A stretch of DNA of 5,837 nt from the NCBI GenBank assembly GCA_013813755.1, contig JACCRD010000240.1, positions 1 through 5,837 on the forward strand, read 5' to 3'. The notes under the pieces are model-generated. The model made no database searches, was not told where the DNA came from, and worked only from the letters and a program-made list of their open reading frames with translations. This document shows, one piece after another, positions 1 to 5,837 of this stretch (position 1 is its first letter; the number at the start of each line of letters is the position of its first letter). Position numbers and translations under genes: made by a program. The DNA comes from Acidobacteriota bacterium (lineage in GTDB: Bacteria; Acidobacteriota; Blastocatellia; Pyrinomonadales; Pyrinomonadaceae).

Positions 1-1242
1 GTGTCTTTCCGCAAACGAGTGGTAATTCAGACGCATCCTTTGTTAAGTAAAATGAACGCACAAAAGATAAACGATATTCTAAATTCTCTGGCGCGGCTCG
101 TCGCCGAAAACAGACAGGAAATTATCAATGCCAACAAACTCGACATCGCCGCGTGTCCGGTTGATGACGCGGTGATTTTTGATCGTTTAAAGGTTGATGA
201 AACGAAAATTGATCAGATGTCCGCATCGATTAAAAGTGTAATCGATGCGCCGAATCCGGTGGGCAAAATTATTTCTTCGCACACGCGCCTCGATGACTTA
301 AAGATTAAAAACAAAGCAGTTCCGTTCGGCACGATATTGATCATTTACGAAGCGCGTCCCGATGTTTCGATTGAAGCCGCGATTATCGCGCTCAAAGCCG
401 GAAACAAAATTTTGCTCAAAGGCGGAAAAGAAGCGAGAAATACAAATCTTTGTCTGGCGGATTTATGGCAAAAAGCGCTGGAGGAAAACGATGCGGATAC
501 GGATTTTGTTAGATATCTCGATTTTTCCCGCGAGCAAACCAGGCAATTGATTTGCGGCGAAACGGAAAAATTTGATCTTGTGATTCCGCGCGGCGGCGAA
601 AGTTTAATTGATTTTGTCGTCAAAAATTCCAAAGTTCCCGTCATCATCAGCGGGCGCGGCAACAATTTCGCATATGTTGACGTGGAAGCCGATTTCGAGA
701 TGGCAGTCAAAATAATTCTCGACGGCAAACAGCGTCTGAGCGTCTGCAACGCGCTCGACAAAGTTTTAATCAACGCGAATATTCACGATTTCGAAAATAA
801 ACTTAGAATGTTGACTAAAGCTCTGCTCGATAAAAAAATTGAAGTCTTCGGCGATAAGACGATTATCAAACTTTCCGCGCAAAATATTCAGCCGATTGAA
901 TGTGAAGACATTTGGGCGGAAGAATTTTTAGCGGCGAAAATTGTCATCGGAACAGTTTCAGATGTTCAGGAAGCGATCGAAAAAATCAATCGATATTCCG
1001 GCGGACATTCGGCGGTGATTGTCTCGAAAAACGATGAAACAGCCGAACGATTTTTGGGCGAAGTTGACTGCGCGGCGGTTTATCACAACGCTTCGACGAG
1101 ATTTACCGACGGCGGCGAATTCGGTTTAGGCGCGGAAATCGCCATTTCAACCCAAAAACTTCATTTTCGCGGACCACTCGGCGCAGAACATCTTCTAACT
1201 AACAAATGGTTTGTTTACGGCGAAGGACAAGTTAGAAATTAG
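1..1242 (+). CDS. proA: Glutamate-5-semialdehyde dehydrogenase (gamma-glutamyl phosphate reductase)
   Basis: Cytosolic enzyme of proline synthesis: NADPH-dependent reduction of gamma-glutamyl phosphate to glutamate-5-semialdehyde. The 413-residue product has the ALDH-like ProA fold along its whole length: IYEARPDV (115-122, nucleotide-binding region), LKGGKEA (139-145), IPRGGESLIDFV (195-206), the catalytic cysteine C249 in RLSVCNALDKVL, and the C-terminal block NASTRFTDGGEFGLGAE (363-379) followed by STQKLHFRGPLG. E. coli ProA is 417 residues, so this gene is essentially full length. The GTG at base 1 sits on the window edge, so its ribosome site cannot be seen; the ATG at 52 is an alternative start but has no Shine-Dalgarno sequence and would shorten the first helix. 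Motifs such as DRLKVDETKIDQM, KVPVIISGRGNNF and the C249 region recall Flavobacteria-type ProA more than the proteobacterial form (from memory). It is followed 14 bases later by proB. Function is very secure; the exact start is less so. Confidence 0.95.
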   Translation: MSFRKRVVIQTHPLLSKMNAQKINDILNSLARLVAENRQEIINANKLDIAACPVDDAVIFDRLKVDETKIDQMSASIKSVIDAPNPVGKIISSHTRLDDLKIKNKAVPFGTILIIYEARPDVSIEAAIIALKAGNKILLKGGKEARNTNLCLADLWQKALEENDADTDFVRYLDFSREQTRQLICGETEKFDLVIPRGGESLIDFVVKNSKVPVIISGRGNNFAYVDVEADFEMAVKIILDGKQRLSVCNALDKVLINANIHDFENKLRMLTKALLDKKIEVFGDKTIIKLSAQNIQPIECEDIWAEEFLAAKIVIGTVSDVQEAIEKINRYSGGHSAVIVSKNDETAERFLGEVDCAAVYHNASTRFTDGGEFGLGAEIAISTQKLHFRGPLGAEHLLTNKWFVYGEGQVRN

Positions 1243-1245
1243 GAA
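1241..1245 (+). promoter_or_regulatory. Probable ribosome binding site of proB
   Basis: The bases AGGAA overlap the TAG stop codon of proA and lie 11 bases before the proB ATG. The rest of the short spacer is A/T only, with a run of six T. This is the only purine-rich Shine-Dalgarno-like stretch available. The spacing is slightly long, so the call is tentative. The overlap with the proA stop suggests translational coupling within one transcript. Confidence 0.4.
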
Positions 1246-1256
1246 TTATTTTTTAA

Positions 1257-2051
1257 ATGAAGAAGACTCTCGTATTAAAAATCGGCACCTCAACTTTGAC
1301 AAGCGGAACAAATTTAATTTCGCGCGGTAAAATCGAAGATATCGGGCGGCAGATTCTCAGCCTTCGTGAAGATTTTGACATTGTACTCGTTTCATCGGGC
1401 GCGATTGCCGCCGCCAAACAATACATTAACATCAGCGATGCCGGGCGGCTCGTCGAATCGAAACAGGCGATGGCGGCAATCGGGCAACCGCTTCTGATGC
1501 GGATTTACAACGAGATTTTCAGCGATTTTGGCATTCGCACGGCGCAGTGTCTGATGACTTACAGAGATTTTGAAAATGTGACTTCGCGCCAAAACACGCT
1601 CAACACCATTACCGAACTGATCAAATACAGATACGTTCCGATCATCAATGAAAACGATACCACCGCCGTCGAAGAAATTATTTTAGGCGATAACGATAAA
1701 CTTTCCGCGCTCGTCGCCGCACTTATTGGCGCCGATTTGCTTGTTCTCGCCAGCGACATCGACGGCGTTTTCGACAAAAACCCGCACCTCCACGCGGACG
1801 CGAAACTGATTCCTGAAATCTATAATATTAATGAAGCCCAAAATCTGGTTGAAGAACGCGATTCGGGACTCGGCACAGGTGGAATGAATTCAAAACTCGA
1901 AGCCGCGATGATTTGCCAGAAAGAAAATATCGAAACGCGAATCGTTAACGGCGGCGCGAATAATTTTCTGATCGACGCGCTCGCAGGCAAATTGCCCTGC
2001 ACAAAACTTTTGACGCCTGCAAATACCAAAGCATTTGAATTACAACATTAA
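1257..2051 (+). CDS. proB: Glutamate 5-kinase, short form without PUA domain
   Basis: Catalyses ATP-dependent phosphorylation of L-glutamate to gamma-glutamyl phosphate, the first and normally feedback-controlled step of proline synthesis, in the cytosol. The 264-residue product is an amino-acid-kinase (carbamate kinase-like) fold: VLKIGTSTLTSGT (6-18, phosphate-binding lysine K8), VSSGAIAA (45-52), IINENDTTAVEEI (129-141, glutamate pocket), GDNDKLSALVA (144-154), ASDIDGVFDKNP (165-176) and SGLGTGGMNSKLEAA (203-217). E. coli ProB is 367 residues because of a C-terminal PUA domain; here the protein ends just after the kinase domain, at a normal TAA. Several Bacteroidota and Campylobacter enzymes are similarly short. 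The ATG start follows proA by 14 bases, and the pair is very probably one operon, in the order proA-proB rather than the enterobacterial proB-proA. Loss of PUA may alter proline feedback; that is inference. Confidence 0.95.
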   Translation: MKKTLVLKIGTSTLTSGTNLISRGKIEDIGRQILSLREDFDIVLVSSGAIAAAKQYINISDAGRLVESKQAMAAIGQPLLMRIYNEIFSDFGIRTAQCLMTYRDFENVTSRQNTLNTITELIKYRYVPIINENDTTAVEEIILGDNDKLSALVAALIGADLLVLASDIDGVFDKNPHLHADAKLIPEIYNINEAQNLVEERDSGLGTGGMNSKLEAAMICQKENIETRIVNGGANNFLIDALAGKLPCTKLLTPANTKAFELQH

Positions 2052-2126
2052 GTTTCCGCAGATTTTTTCACATCTAAATAAACAATTTGCCGCCCGAATT
2101 CAAAACGTTGTCAGCGCTTTGCAATC
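2052..2126. other. Convergent intergenic spacer between proB and the FG-GAP protein gene
   Basis: These 75 bases separate two genes that converge tail to tail. A bidirectional rho-independent terminator would be expected here, but I see no strong GC-rich hairpin followed by a T-run in either direction. There is a run of six T on the plus strand at about 2063-2068, but no stem before it. Short palindromes (GAATTC near 2097, AGCGCT near 2113) are too small to call. Termination may be rho-dependent. Confidence 0.5.
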
Positions 2127-3875
2127 TTACTTTTCTTTTATTAAATGATAACGGTCGATCGATGGATTTTCGAGCGTCTGAATTTTGCCGCTCGTCCAGC
2201 GAATTTCGATTTGTTTGACCGAAGCCGCATTGCCCAAACCAACCAGAATTCGTGAATCGTTCGCCGCCAGATAACTGCCTGAATTGCTTTGGTTGAAAAA
2301 TTGTTTTCTGCCGCTCGCCTCGGTTACGACAATTCTTGCGCCCTCGCCGTTCGGCGCGCTCTTCGCGCCGCCGCGCAGATCGATGCCGAGCCAGTGATTT
2401 TTTGTGCCGTTATTTCGCAAAATGATAGGCGCGCCGTTTGTTTGCGAGATGATAACGTCCGCGTCGCCATCGTTGTCCAAATCGCCCGAAGCCATTCCGC
2501 GCGCCGCCAAACCAATTTGAAAAATATCGCCCGCCGCTAAAGAAACGTTTTGAAATATTTTGCCGTTGTTACGCAGTAATAGCACCGGTTGCTTATATTT
2601 GAGAAAATCAGTCGTTTTTTCAATTGTGTCGAGAACGTGACCTTGAGCGACGAAAATATCGCGTTTGCCGTCGTTGTCAGCATCGATAAATTTCATGCCC
2701 CAGCCCGTGCCGTGAATCGTGTTTTGCGCCACGCCGGTTGTCAGCGTCGCATAATCGAAAAGCCACTCGCCTGCATTTCGGTAAAGCGGATAAGTTTCAT
2801 TCGAGAGTGCCGTGATGAAAACGTCCTGGCGTCCGTCGCCGTCGTAATCGGCTGCGTCAACGCCCATTCCTGAAAAATATTTTCCCTTGTCGTCAAAAGC
2901 GACACCGGCGGCGAGCGCCGAATCTTCAAATCGTCCGCCGCCGAGATTGCGGAAAAGCTGTTGTTCGCTGTTGTCGTTGGCGATGAAAACGTCTGTCCAG
3001 CCGTCGTCATCGAAATCGGCGAACGCCACACCCAGAGATTTTCCTTTTGTTTGCGTGATGCCTGATTTTTCCGAAACGTTTTCGAAAGCGCCGTCTGCTT
3101 TTTGATGAAACAAAAGCGCGTTTGTTTTTTTAAAGTTGTCCGGATGACAATAGGCGCGATAGCCCGGACGCGTATCGCCGCAAATTAACGCGCCCGTTTC
3201 AAAATCCCAAACAACGTAGCGTGTGACCAGCAAATCGAGTCGCCCGTCACGGTCGTAATCAAAAAATCCCGCGCTCGTCGCCCAGCCGTCAACCACAATG
3301 CCGAGCTTTGCGCCCGCGTCCGCAAAAGTGCCGTTCCCGTTGTTGCGGTAAAAAGTCGCGCCGCCATAATGAGTGACAAACAAATCGGCAAAACCGTCTT
3401 TGTCGTAATCACCGACGGCAACGCCGAACCCGTAACCCGTGCCTTTCACGCCCGCTTTTTCCGTCTGGTCTTCAAAGCTGCCGTCCGACTTTTGACGATA
3501 CAAACGATTCCAGAATTTCTGGTTTGATTTGTCGGGCATTTTGCCTTTCGGCATCGGGTCGAGCAGTTGCGCGCCGTTCGTAAAAAAGATGTCGAGCCGC
3601 CCGTCGTTGTCGTAATCGAGCAATGCGACGCCCGCGCCCATCGTTTCGAGCAGATATTTTTGCGCGGTCGGAGAAGCCTCGTGCTTAAAATTTATTTTGG
3701 TTTGACCCGTAATATCAGTAAAAGTAACGGGCGAAGGAAATTGCGGCGCAGTGATTGCTGGACGTTCGATTTTATTTGAGCTGTAAGATTTCCCTGCTGG
3801 TGTCTGGGCGTGAATTGCAAGCGGTGCCAAACACAGAGCAAAGACGAACAAAAATTTTAATAAACGATAAAGCAT
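2127..3875 (-). CDS. Secreted CRTAC1-family protein: FG-GAP/VCBS repeats with C-terminal ASPIC/UnbV domain
   Basis: The 582-residue product starts with a Sec signal peptide: basic MLYRLLK, hydrophobic core to about residue 20, and likely cleavage after A23 (IHA|Q). C15 is not in a lipobox, so it is not an obvious lipoprotein. The mature part begins with the family's FTDITGQTKINF segment and carries seven DxDxDG calcium-binding loops (residues 87, 156, 206, 287, 343, 398 and 465), each followed by a hydrophobic strand such as LDIFFTN or TDVFIAN, as in FG-GAP beta-propeller repeats. The family element CGDTRPGYRAYC places C232 and C243 close enough for a disulfide. An ASPIC/UnbV domain (about 493-580) closes the protein, with NHWLGIDLRGG, GEGARIVV, SGSYLAANDSRILVGLG and IEIRWTSGKIQTL. 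The start is ATG with no visible Shine-Dalgarno. The protein probably acts outside the cytoplasm in calcium-dependent binding or adhesion; no enzyme activity or ligand can be assigned. Confidence 0.9.
   Translation of the reverse strand: MLYRLLKFLFVFALCLAPLAIHAQTPAGKSYSSNKIERPAITAPQFPSPVTFTDITGQTKINFKHEASPTAQKYLLETMGAGVALLDYDNDGRLDIFFTNGAQLLDPMPKGKMPDKSNQKFWNRLYRQKSDGSFEDQTEKAGVKGTGYGFGVAVGDYDKDGFADLFVTHYGGATFYRNNGNGTFADAGAKLGIVVDGWATSAGFFDYDRDGRLDLLVTRYVVWDFETGALICGDTRPGYRAYCHPDNFKKTNALLFHQKADGAFENVSEKSGITQTKGKSLGVAFADFDDDGWTDVFIANDNSEQQLFRNLGGGRFEDSALAAGVAFDDKGKYFSGMGVDAADYDGDGRQDVFITALSNETYPLYRNAGEWLFDYATLTTGVAQNTIHGTGWGMKFIDADNDGKRDIFVAQGHVLDTIEKTTDFLKYKQPVLLLRNNGKIFQNVSLAAGDIFQIGLAARGMASGDLDNDGDADVIISQTNGAPIILRNNGTKNHWLGIDLRGGAKSAPNGEGARIVVTEASGRKQFFNQSNSGSYLAANDSRILVGLGNAASVKQIEIRWTSGKIQTLENPSIDRYHLIKEK
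2451..3623 (-). repeat. Seven coding FG-GAP/VCBS calcium-loop repeats
   Basis: This part of the secreted protein gene (about residues 85-475) encodes seven degenerate repeats with the loop D-x-D-x-D-G: DYDNDG, DYDKDG, DYDRDG, DFDDDG, DYDGDG, DADNDG and DLDNDG. On the plus strand they appear as recurring variants of a GTCGTAATC/GTCATCGAAATC-like word. Spacing between loops is uneven (about 50-80 residues), which fits propeller blades of different size rather than a recent tandem duplication. Confidence 0.85.
3807..3875 (-). other. Signal peptide coding segment of the FG-GAP protein
   Basis: Residues 1-23 have the three-part Sec signal structure: Arg4 and Lys7 in the N-region, a hydrophobic stretch FLFVFALCLAPLA, and a small-residue cleavage site IHA before Gln24. 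A mature N-terminus starting at Gln is plausible. C15 lacks the L-A-G-C context of a lipobox, which argues against lipid attachment. Confidence 0.8.
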
Positions 3876-3896
3876 TGTTTAAGTTTTGATTGCGGA

Positions 3897-3920
3897 AACA
3901 CGTACTTCGTCAAGTGTGTT
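3897..3920. other. Imperfect hairpin in the spacer between the amidohydrolase and FG-GAP genes
   Basis: On the plus strand AACAC, a two-base bulge (GT), ACTT, the loop CGTC, AAGT and GTGTT can pair to form a nine-base-pair stem. It lies 18 bases beyond the amidohydrolase stop codon and 21 bases before the ATG of the FG-GAP protein gene on the minus strand. No T-run follows it in the direction of transcription, so it is not a classic rho-independent terminator. It could protect an mRNA end or be chance. Confidence 0.3.
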
Positions 3921-3938
3921 GGCTTCATGTTTGCGCCT

Positions 3939-4973
3939 TTACTTCGTGCGGGCTTCTGCACTAATATCGCACAAATCAATTTGACGTTTCGATTCGTCGA
4001 TCAACTTGTTATTTTTTTCATAAAAGAGCATTTCTTCTCGGTTTTCTTTTAATTGCGGCGGATAAAAATGTTTTTGATAAACCGGATAAGCCTCAGTTCG
4101 CAAATGCGCGAGCATTGAATGTCCACGCCGAATTTCGCGTTCGTGCCGAAGCGCGGAAACGTCAACCGGAGCGACGACGATTCGCTCACCCGGTCCCGGG
4201 GAAGCGTCGGCAAGCAGTCTTCCCTCAAAATCAACGATTTGACTGCCGCCCGACCACGAATACGGCGGATAAATTTTCAGGCTCGCGGCTTGGTTGGCGG
4301 CGACGACGTAAGCCGTGTTTTCGATGGCGCGGCAGCGATTGATAATCGTCCACCAATCCATCGGCGCGGTCGCATTCCACGGATCCATATAAGCCGAAAC
4401 TCTCAACAAAACTTCCGCCCCGTTCGCCGCCAGTTGGCGCAAAACTTCGGGAAACAGCCAATCGTAGCAAATCGCTGTCCCGATGCGCCCAATCGGCGTA
4501 TCGGCAACCGGAAACAGCGACTCGTCATAACCTTCGACATCGTGCGGGCTGGTGTGAACTTCATACGGAATCCAGGTGTTGACTTTGCGATATTTGTATA
4601 AAATGCCTTCGGGCGCGATTAAGCAAGTGGTATTAAAAAGCGCGTTCTTATATTTTTTATCCGTTTCGAGCATTGAGCCGGTTTGAATGTAGATGTTATG
4701 TTCTTTGGCTTTTTGCCAAACGCGCTCGGTGTGTTCGTTGGGAATTTCGACGGCGAGTTTTTCAATCAATTCTTTTGCCGTCGCAAAAATCGGGGCGGCG
4801 TGCGCGAACTCCGGGAAGACGACTAATTTAACCGGCAGAAACGGCGCGCTTCCAGCCACCGCCGAATCAATCATCGAAAGTATTCTGTCTGTATTGCGGC
4901 GCATCTCGCGTCGGTCAACCGGGTTCGGCTGGTCGGTCTGGCAAGCGGCGGCGGCGTATCTAATGTGTTCCAT
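3939..4973 (-). CDS. Nitrilase-superfamily carbon-nitrogen hydrolase, aliphatic-amidase-like
   Basis: A 344-residue protein with no signal peptide, expected in the cytoplasm, hydrolysing a C-N bond of an amide, carbamoyl or nitrile-type substrate that cannot be named. All active-site parts are visible (numbered from the ATG): E55 in VVFPEF, K130 in YKYRKVNTW, a second glutamate E138 in WIPYE, and the nucleophile C169 in GTAICYDWLFPEV. The K-to-E spacing of eight residues and the segments YRKVNTWIPYE and EVLLRVSAYMDPW recall aliphatic amidase/formamidase (E59, K134, E142, C166 in AmiE, from memory). A roughly 45-residue C-terminal tail rich in Glu and Lys follows the core. An upstream TTG at 4994 would add seven residues, but the ATG at 4973 gives a family-like N-terminus (MEHIRYAAAACQTD) and the TTG lies inside an inverted repeat; neither has a Shine-Dalgarno. 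The gene stands between two genes for CRTAC1-type proteins. Enzyme class is secure, substrate unknown. Confidence 0.88.
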   Translation of the reverse strand: MEHIRYAAAACQTDQPNPVDRREMRRNTDRILSMIDSAVAGSAPFLPVKLVVFPEFAHAAPIFATAKELIEKLAVEIPNEHTERVWQKAKEHNIYIQTGSMLETDKKYKNALFNTTCLIAPEGILYKYRKVNTWIPYEVHTSPHDVEGYDESLFPVADTPIGRIGTAICYDWLFPEVLRQLAANGAEVLLRVSAYMDPWNATAPMDWWTIINRCRAIENTAYVVAANQAASLKIYPPYSWSGGSQIVDFEGRLLADASPGPGERIVVAPVDVSALRHEREIRRGHSMLAHLRTEAYPVYQKHFYPPQLKENREEMLFYEKNNKLIDESKRQIDLCDISAEARTK

Positions 4974-4992
4974 AAATTCAGCTGCGAATTTC

Positions 4993-5026
4993 AAATTGCG
5001 AATCGTTTTTGATTGTTCGGCAATTT
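4993..5026. other. Inverted repeat in the spacer upstream of the amidohydrolase gene
   Basis: AAATTGCGAA (4993-5002) pairs with TTCG (5016-5019) and CAATTT (5021-5026), with G5020 bulged, giving ten base pairs around a 13-base loop. It lies between the stop of the upstream gene (5043) and the ATG at 4973 on the minus strand. There is no T-run after it in the direction of transcription, so a terminator is not supported. It might be an mRNA structure, an operator or chance; arm content is A/T-rich. Confidence 0.35.
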
Positions 5027-5042
5027 ACTTTATCAAAGCCGT

Positions 5043-5837
5043 TTAGATTCGCGGCAAAAAGCCTTTCACGGTTCGCGTCGTGTATTCATCGTAGATGCGG
5101 CGTTTTTCTTCGCTCATCGGAAATTGTTCGTTCGCCGCGTACGGATATTTTTTCATTTGTTTGAACGGCAGCGGAAATACCGCGTCGGGCGAGCCGGAAT
5201 TGATGTCCATTTCTTTGCTGTAACCGTCGGCGAAAAGTAGAAACGTATATTTTCGATTGGCGGGCAATTCCGGCAAAGCGTCGAAACTGAGCGTCAATTC
5301 GTCGCCGGTTTTCGAGATGACGAAAACGTCGTCAACCGCCTCGAGCAGCCGATTGACCGCGCCGAGTTTCGTGAATGCGCCGCTGAAATATTTCCAGCGT
5401 CCGTCGTTCAAAACTTTATCGTAATTTGCCGCAATCATTTCGCCGTGTTTTATTTCTTCGGAAAATCCGCGCTCGCGCAGATTCGCTTGCGCCGGCTTTA
5501 ATTCAGTTGTTTTCACCTCCGTTTGTTTGCTCGTACCAACCGCGATTTTGTCCCAGAATGTTTTAAAATTCGTGACAATGCGGACTTCGCGCGAGTCGGA
5601 CAAAAATTTGCCGGTCAAATCCACGACGAGCGTTTGCGGACGCCCGACGGAAATGCCGATGCTGTCAATAATGGTTTGCCATTCGCCCCGTTTGTTTTTG
5701 ACTTGAAGTTTCGGCAAAAATAGCGATTTTCCGCTTTGCGAAGCGGCGAGATTGTCCGAGGAAAAAGCGTAATCCGTCCAGCCCGTCAAAAGCAAAAGCG
5801 TTCTGCCGTCGAAGCCTTTTTTATCGTCCAAATTCAA
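5043..5837 (-). CDS. C-terminal part of a large CRTAC1/ASPIC-UnbV-type protein (5' end outside the window)
   Basis: The frame is open to the right edge; the TTG there (5835-5837) is only the edge codon, not a credible start, because the visible 264 residues are the tail of a larger protein. The tail has features I associate with long acidobacterial CRTAC1/ASPIC-UnbV proteins, often with TPRs: GWTDYAFSSDNLAASQSG (19-36 of the visible part), VGRPQTLVVDLTGKFLS (64-80), REVRIVTNFKTFWDKI, VDDVFVISKTGDELTLSFD (168-186), FLLFADGYSKEMDIN (199-213), PLPFKQMKKYPY (222-233) and YDEYTTRTVKGFLPRI at the end. It looks globular with no membrane segment. The expected upstream parts (signal peptide, FG-GAP repeats, ASPIC/UnbV, perhaps TPR) are not visible, so the full architecture is inferred. 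The stop is 69 bases before the amidohydrolase ATG on the same strand. Biochemical role unknown. Confidence 0.8.
   Translation of the reverse strand: MNLDDKKGFDGRTLLLLTGWTDYAFSSDNLAASQSGKSLFLPKLQVKNKRGEWQTIIDSIGISVGRPQTLVVDLTGKFLSDSREVRIVTNFKTFWDKIAVGTSKQTEVKTTELKPAQANLRERGFSEEIKHGEMIAANYDKVLNDGRWKYFSGAFTKLGAVNRLLEAVDDVFVISKTGDELTLSFDALPELPANRKYTFLLFADGYSKEMDINSGSPDAVFPLPFKQMKKYPYAANEQFPMSEEKRRIYDEYTTRTVKGFLPRI

Noticed and set aside
345..773. A 142-codon open frame on the minus strand inside proA
   Set aside because: It lies entirely antisense to a gene with clear ProA motifs, its product is low-complexity and Ser/Leu-rich, and nothing suggests translation. It is a codon-bias shadow.
2052..2126. 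Bidirectional rho-independent terminator between the convergent genes
   Set aside because: A T-run is present at about 2063-2068, but no stem precedes it and no other stable hairpin can be drawn.
2127..3875. Integrin-like or toxin-type assignment for the FG-GAP protein
   Set aside because: The repeats alone resemble several calcium-binding propellers, but the ASPIC/UnbV tail and the CGDTRPGYRAYC element point to the CRTAC1 family, and no toxin or protease domain is present.
3876..3913. Sigma-70-type promoter for the FG-GAP protein gene
   Set aside because: TTGACG is a fair -35 box, but no acceptable -10 box follows at 16-18 bases, so I did not list it as a promoter.
4119..4601. A 160-codon open frame on the plus strand inside the amidohydrolase gene
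   Set aside because: It is antisense to a gene with a full catalytic set. The product is Arg-rich with no recognisable motif, as expected for a shadow frame.
4974..4994. TTG start for the amidohydrolase, seven residues upstream of the ATG
   Set aside because: No Shine-Dalgarno lies before it, it sits at the edge of an inverted repeat, and the extra residues MKFAAEF are not needed by the family.
5835..5837. TTG at the right edge as the start of the last gene
   Set aside because: It is simply the last codon in the window. The visible protein begins in the middle of a known longer protein type without signal peptide or repeats.

Overview
The window looks like a chromosomal fragment from a bacterium of the Acidobacteriota, perhaps a Blastocatellia/Pyrinomonadaceae-like lineage. 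The main reason is two secreted CRTAC1-type (FG-GAP/ASPIC-UnbV) proteins lying close together, a family strongly expanded in that phylum and also in Planctomycetota and Verrucomicrobiota. The assignment comes from remembered family patterns, not from a search, and is only moderately secure. Base composition is mid-range: by hand count about 45% G+C over bases 61-360 and about 51% over 2341-2640.

Left part, plus strand (1-2051): a two-gene proline operon, proA then proB, 14 bases apart. ProB phosphorylates glutamate and ProA reduces the product to glutamate-5-semialdehyde, which cyclises to the precursor of proline. Both proteins resemble the Bacteroidota/Flavobacteria versions, and ProB is the short form without a C-terminal PUA domain. 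proC, the last step, is not in the window.

Right part, minus strand (2127-5837): reading in transcription order from the right edge, there is the C-terminal part of a large CRTAC1/ASPIC-UnbV-type protein (cut by the window edge), a cytoplasmic nitrilase-superfamily amidohydrolase with a complete Glu-Lys-Glu-Cys active site, and a complete 582-residue secreted protein with seven calcium-binding FG-GAP-type repeats and a C-terminal ASPIC/UnbV domain. The spacers are 69 and 63 bases, and each holds an imperfect inverted repeat. The three genes may be co-transcribed or separate units; the sequence does not decide this.

The two blocks converge on a 75-base spacer (2052-2126) with no clear terminator. 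There are no RNA genes, mobile elements, CRISPR arrays or phage genes. I found no convincing new system. The points most worth a second look are the possibly foreign proA-proB pair, the two different CRTAC1 architectures flanking an amidase-like enzyme, and the unknown substrate of that enzyme.
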